Under the pieces are notes generated by a model. That model was not told the origin of the DNA. It made no database searches and saw only the letters and a list, made by a program, of their open reading frames with translations. Both the position numbers and the translations under genes were made by a program. Shown here one piece after another: positions 60,709 through 64,000 of a stretch of DNA of 64,000 nucleotides. This DNA comes from Kribbella pratensis (GTDB lineage Bacteria; Actinomycetota; Actinomycetes; Propionibacteriales; Kribbellaceae): positions 372,001 to 436,000 of the forward strand of contig NZ_SODU01000004.1 of the NCBI RefSeq assembly GCF_004366075.1. Reading direction: 5' to 3'. The number at the start of each line of letters is the position of its first letter. Position 1 is the first letter of the stretch.

Positions 60709-60732
60709 CTCTGGGGCAACCATCGGCCAGAG
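60709..60732. terminator. Weak bidirectional hairpin between convergent genes
   Basis: CTCTGG (60709-60714) and CCAGAG (60727-60732) pair around a 12-base loop between the stops of the ATPase and the TSUP gene. Short stem and no T-run. Confidence 0.3.
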
Positions 60733-60740
60733 ATCGTTGG

Positions 60741-61505
60741 TTACGTCAGCATCAGGACGGCAGTGGTGATGCCGGCCAGGACGATCAGGATGCGGAGCAG
60801 GCCGCTCGGGAGCCGTCGGCCGATGTGTGAGCCGACGTACCCGCCGGCCACGGAGCCGATCGCGAGGAGCACGATCGCGGTCGGGTTCAGATCGGCGATG
60901 AAGACGAAGATGACGCTGGCGACGAGGTTCGCGGCCAGCAGGGACAGGGTTTTGAGGGCATTCACGACGCGCAATTCGAGGTCCAGGCCGAGGCCGAGCA
61001 CCGCCATCATCATCACGCCGGCACCGGCGCCGAAGTACCCGCCGTACACGCCGGTCAGAGCGGCGAAGAACGTCGTCGCCGGTGTCATCGTCGTCCGCGT
61101 CTCCTGCGGTTCCTCGTGCCGAGACCGCAGCCAGCGAGAGATCCACGGCTGCACGCCGACGATCAGGCAGGTGAACAGGATCAGCCACGGAGCCGCCGCC
61201 GCGAACACGCCTGGCGGCAGCGCAAGCAGCAGTACGGCGCCACCGATCGCGCCGATCGCACACGTCAGCACGACCGCGATCGTCGTGGGACGGGAGACCT
61301 CGCGGAGCTCACGGCGGTAGCCGAACGAGCCGCTGAGCGCGCCGGGAAGGAGGCCGATCGTGTTCGAGGCGTTCGCCACGACCGGCGGAATCCCCAGCGC
61401 GATCAGGGCCGGGAAGCTGATCAGCGACGCGACTCCGACGGTCGACGTGAGCACGCCGGCTCCGAGACCTGCCGCGACGATCGCCAGATGCTCGACACCG
61501 GTCAC
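60741..61505 (-). CDS. TSUP (TauE/SafE)-family membrane transporter
   Basis: 254 residues, eight or so helices in two repeats. VGVASLISFPALIALGIPPVVANASNTIGL near the N-terminus and GVYGGYFGAGAGVMMMAVLGL in the second half are the TSUP landmarks. Members move sulfite, sulfoacetate or other organic anions. Its start overlaps the GntR gene stop by four bases, tying it to the right-edge catabolic cluster. Confidence 0.87.
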   Translation of the reverse strand: MTGVEHLAIVAAGLGAGVLTSTVGVASLISFPALIALGIPPVVANASNTIGLLPGALSGSFGYRRELREVSRPTTIAVVLTCAIGAIGGAVLLLALPPGVFAAAAPWLILFTCLIVGVQPWISRWLRSRHEEPQETRTTMTPATTFFAALTGVYGGYFGAGAGVMMMAVLGLGLDLELRVVNALKTLSLLAANLVASVIFVFIADLNPTAIVLLAIGSVAGGYVGSHIGRRLPSGLLRILIVLAGITTAVLMLT

Positions 61506-62215
61506 GGCCTGTCTCGCAGCAACGCGACGTCGGACACCAGCATGACGTGCTCGTGCATGGCCTGCGTAGCGGCGACCGGATCACCGGCGGCAATCGCATC
61601 CGCGACCTTCCGATGCCCGGCGAGCGACTCACGCGGCCGGCCCGGCTGGGACAGCGACTCCAGCCTGGTCTCCCGGATCAGGTCGTGGATGGCGGTCATC
61701 ATCTGCGCCAGCAACTCCGATCGCGCCGCCGCGGTCACCGCGCCGTGGAACGCCTCGTCGCCCTCGACGCCCCGGCCCCCGGCCTCGATGTCGCGCTCCA
61801 TCGTGTCCAGCGCGGCCCGGATCGCCGTCAGGTCGGCATCGGTACGACGGGATGCCGCCAGCGCGGCCAGCTTCGATTCGAGCGCGTCACGGGCCTCGAT
61901 GATCTCGGGCAGCCGGTCGGCGTGCGCGCGGATCGCCTCGATCACCGGCGCGGTCCGGGCGCGCTCGGTCAGCACCGTGCCGTCGCCGTGCCGAACCACC
62001 ACCGCACCGATGACCTCGAGCGCCACCAACGCCTGGCTCAGCGTCGCCCGGCTCACGCCGAGTCGCTGGGCAAGCTCCCGCTCCGGCGGCAGCCGATCGC
62101 CGGGCACCAGACCGTTCTCGATGATCCAGGTGCTGATCTGGTCCGCGACCTGTTCGTACAGGCGCGATCGCGGGACCGGTCGAGGCGGTGCGGGACGAGC
62201 TGGCGGCGACTCCAT
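61502..62215 (-). CDS. GntR-family regulator, FadR/FCD subgroup
   Basis: 237 residues. Winged helix at about 20-85 (GDRLPPERELAQRLGVSRATLSQALVALEVIGAVVVRHGDGT), then an all-helical FCD ligand domain with DEAFHGAVTAAA and AGHRKVADAIAAGDPVAATQAMHEHV holding the metal-ligand His/Asp residues. Such regulators sense organic acids. ATG 62215 was chosen because TAAGCT lies six bases upstream, a leaderless layout. Divergent from the MatC-like transporter, with an inverted repeat between. Confidence 0.9.
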   Translation of the reverse strand: MESPPARPAPPRPVPRSRLYEQVADQISTWIIENGLVPGDRLPPERELAQRLGVSRATLSQALVALEVIGAVVVRHGDGTVLTERARTAPVIEAIRAHADRLPEIIEARDALESKLAALAASRRTDADLTAIRAALDTMERDIEAGGRGVEGDEAFHGAVTAAARSELLAQMMTAIHDLIRETRLESLSQPGRPRESLAGHRKVADAIAAGDPVAATQAMHEHVMLVSDVALLRDRP

Positions 62216-62221
62216 ACCCAC

Positions 62222-62227
62222 AGCTTA
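62222..62227 (-). promoter_or_regulatory. -10 element TAAGCT before the GntR gene
   Basis: On the minus strand TAAGCT is followed by six bases and the ATG at 62215. Confidence 0.45.
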
Positions 62228-62233
62228 TTGACA

Positions 62234-62264
62234 AGTGGCCCATTGGGCTATTGGCTAGGCCACT
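62234..62264. promoter_or_regulatory. Inverted repeat AGTGGCC-N17-GGCCACT, probable GntR operator
   Basis: AGTGGCC (62234-62240) and GGCCACT (62258-62264) lie in the divergent promoter region, next to a TTGACA (62228-62233) on the plus strand. The centre is relatively AT-rich (ATTGGGCTATTGGCTA). It overlaps the promoters of both gntR and the transporter gene. Confidence 0.5.
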
Positions 62265-62318
62265 GAGCCAGCTACTAACTGGTATGTCCCCGTCAACCGC
62301 CCGGAAGAGGATTCCGTC

Positions 62319-63638
62319 ATGGGACCAGAGTGGGTTGCGATCCTGGCGCTCGTCGCGCTGTTCGTCATCGGAACGGTCCTGCCGATCAACATGGGCGCGC
62401 TCGCGTACGTCGCGGCGTGGCTGGTCGGCATGTACTCGTTGCACCTGAGTGAGAAGGAGATCCTGGCCGGCGTCAGTGGCGACCTGATCCTCACGCTGAT
62501 CGGCGTCACCTATCTGTTCGCGATAGCCAAGAACAACGGCACCGTCGACCTGATAGTCGCCAGCGCCGTCCGCGCCGTCGGCGGCCGGGTCGCGCTGATC
62601 CCGTGGGTGATGTTCGCGGTCACCGCCGTACTGACCGCGATCGGCGCCGCCAGCCCGGCCGCGTGCGCGATCATCGGGCCGATCGCGCTCGGCTTCGCCG
62701 CGCGGTACAAGATCAATCCGCTGATGATGGGCATGTTCGTCGTGCACGGCGCCCAGGGCGGTGGGTTCTCGCCGATCAGCATCTACGGCACGATCACCAA
62801 CTCGGTGATGGAGGACGCCAAGCTGCCGTCCAGTGAGCTGACCGTCTTCCTGGCCAGCCTCGTCGTCAACCTGGTGATGGCGACGATCCTGTTCATCCTG
62901 TTCGGCGGCCGGAAGCTGATGGACCAGCGCGTCGACCCGAACAGTCCGGACCATCTCACCGAAGATCTGCACCACGGCGGCGCGACAGTCACCGCCCGCG
63001 GGACCGGCGCCTCGGCGCCGACCGGCACGCTCGCGCGCGGCGTACGCCGGGACCAGGTGCTGACGCTGATCGCCTTCGTCGGCGTGGCCGTGGTCGCACT
63101 CGCGTTCGACAGGAACATCGGGTTCGTCGCGATCACCGCCGCCGTACTGCTCGCGATCCTGTCGCCGACCGAGCACAAGGATGCCGTCAAGCAGGTCGCG
63201 TGGCCGACGGTCCTGCTGGTCGCGGGTGTCAGCACGTACGCCGCGATCCTCACCGAATCCGGCGCGCCGCAGTTCGTCGGCAAGTGGGCCGCCGGACTCG
63301 GAGCGGCCGTGATCGGCGCGCTCGTCCTGTGCTACGTCGGCGGTGTCGTGTCGGCGTTCGCCTCGTCGACCGCACTGCTGCCGGTCATCATTCCGATCGC
63401 CGTACCGCTGATCGGTCACGGTGGGATCAGCGCCGGTCTCTTCGTCGCGGCCCTGGCCATCGCGTCGACGATCGTCGATGTCAGTCCGTTCTCCACCAAT
63501 GGTGCGCTGATGCTCGCGAACCGGCCGGACACGATCGCAGAACCCGTGTATTACAAGCAGATTCTCACCTACAGCGTGATCGTGGTCGTAGCCGGCCCGT
63601 TGCTCGTCTGGGCCGCGCTAGTACTCCCGGGCTGGTGA
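62319..63638 (+). CDS. MatC/SLC13-like dicarboxylate transporter
   Basis: 439 residues with about eleven helices. The N-terminal IGTVLPINMGALAYVAAWLVG resembles the MatC_N domain of malonate/dicarboxylate carriers; GAASPAACAIIGPIAL and FASSTALLPVIIPIAVPL are the two re-entrant, Ser/Thr-Pro-rich substrate regions of ion-transporter families. GAGGA lies about eight bases before ATG. One-base overlap with the CoA-transferase gene (TGATG) shows a coupled operon. Substrate is probably a dicarboxylate to be activated as a CoA ester. Confidence 0.85.
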   Translation: MGPEWVAILALVALFVIGTVLPINMGALAYVAAWLVGMYSLHLSEKEILAGVSGDLILTLIGVTYLFAIAKNNGTVDLIVASAVRAVGGRVALIPWVMFAVTAVLTAIGAASPAACAIIGPIALGFAARYKINPLMMGMFVVHGAQGGGFSPISIYGTITNSVMEDAKLPSSELTVFLASLVVNLVMATILFILFGGRKLMDQRVDPNSPDHLTEDLHHGGATVTARGTGASAPTGTLARGVRRDQVLTLIAFVGVAVVALAFDRNIGFVAITAAVLLAILSPTEHKDAVKQVAWPTVLLVAGVSTYAAILTESGAPQFVGKWAAGLGAAVIGALVLCYVGGVVSAFASSTALLPVIIPIAVPLIGHGGISAGLFVAALAIASTIVDVSPFSTNGALMLANRPDTIAEPVYYKQILTYSVIVVVAGPLLVWAALVLPGW

Positions 63639-64000
63639 TGCGGATGCACGGGCCGTTGAACGGCGTACTGGTCGTGGATCTGTCCCGGGCACTGGCCGGG
63701 CCGCACGCCACGATGATGCTGGGTGACCTCGGCGCGCGCGTGATCAAGGTGGAGGCACCGGGCCGCGGCGACGACACGCGCGGCTGGGGGCCGCCGTTCG
63801 CCGGCGACGAGTCGACATACTTCCTGTCCGCCAACCGCAACAAGGAATCCATCACGCTGGACCTCAAGGACGACGCCGATCGCGACGTCGTACTCCGGTT
63901 GATCGAGCGCGCCGACGTACTCGTGGAGAACTTCCGGACCGGCGTACTCGACCGGCTGGGACTCGGCCTCGACCTGTTGCGCGAACGCAATCCACGCCTC
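63638..64000 (+). CDS. CaiB/BaiF-family (class III) CoA-transferase, C-terminus cut by window edge
   Basis: 121 residues are visible. LNGVLVVDLSRALAGPHATMMLGDLGARVIKVEAPGRGDDTR is the standard N-terminus of class III CoA-transferases, and DVLVENFRTGVLDRLGLG a second landmark. The catalytic Asp lies beyond the edge. ATG 63638 (MRMHGPL) overlaps the transporter stop; ATG 63644 is possible. It would move CoA to the acid imported by the transporter; formyl-, succinyl- or malonyl-type donors are all open. Confidence 0.9.
   Translation, partial: MRMHGPLNGVLVVDLSRALAGPHATMMLGDLGARVIKVEAPGRGDDTRGWGPPFAGDESTYFLSANRNKESITLDLKDDADRDVVLRLIERADVLVENFRTGVLDRLGLGLDLLRERNPRL

Noticed and set aside
1..64000. 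CRISPR arrays, tRNA/rRNA genes, prophage or insertion sequences
   Set aside because: I found no regularly spaced repeats, no tRNA-like cloverleaf or rRNA sequence, and no integrase, transposase or phage structural gene.

Overview
The window is a stretch of a very GC-rich actinobacterial chromosome. Supporting signs are the strong G/C bias at third codon positions, frequent GTG starts, many 4-base ATGA/GTGA overlaps, several apparently leaderless genes, and the regulator mix (MocR, LacI, ROK, ECF sigma, large LuxR). The abundance of secreted and cytoplasmic glycosidases, CUT1 sugar transporters and sulfatase/esterase genes suggests a saprophytic soil actinomycete; the overall style resembles Kribbella, but that is inference without a search. 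I see 57 protein genes (two cut by the window ends) and no rRNA, tRNA, CRISPR array, transposase or prophage. No gene-free stretch exceeds about 215 bases.

Layout. 1-2.9 kb: vitamin B6 synthase pdxS with a MocR regulator upstream and a probable operator between them. 2.9-5.8 kb: a stand-alone PolA-like polymerase, a 52-residue basic protein and a LemA-like membrane protein, bracketed by two copies of a large perfect palindrome whose arms differ by a compensatory change. 5.8-16 kb: methylthioadenosine phosphorylase and epimerase, a two-component system, a family 2 glycosyltransferase followed by a DUF2064-methyltransferase fusion, two GT87-type membrane proteins, an ATP-grasp ligase and a PLP-dependent dehydratase. 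16-17.6 kb: a MarR/EamA divergent pair with a perfect operator.

17.5-33.5 kb is the centre of interest: a probable xyloglucan utilisation locus. Secreted GH12 and GH74 enzymes would cut the glucan backbone, a CUT1 transporter (lipoprotein plus two permeases, no ATPase) would import the oligosaccharides, and GH42 (beta-galactosidase), GH31 (alpha-xylosidase) and GH3 (beta-glucosidase), none with a signal peptide, would finish digestion in the cytoplasm. A LacI regulator sits inside the locus; four copies of the same 14-base palindrome lie in front of lacI/GH12, GH3 (two copies) and GH31. A ROK regulator is divergent from the transporter operon. A MsiK-type ATPase at 59.4 kb is a candidate energiser.

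33.5-64 kb: a second two-component system, small transport and regulator genes, a GH5-CBM13 secreted enzyme, a YcaQ-like DNA glycosylase, a GH65 phosphorylase with its beta-phosphoglucomutase, an ECF sigma factor with a VOC protein, a CE7 esterase, a sulfatase, a MOSC-ferredoxin reductase fusion, an enolase-superfamily operon, a large LuxR regulator, a NagA-like deacetylase, the MsiK-type ATPase, and at the right edge a GntR-controlled dicarboxylate transporter/CoA-transferase cluster. Several genes share a -10 element of TANNNT type six or seven bases before the start codon, pointing to leaderless transcripts.
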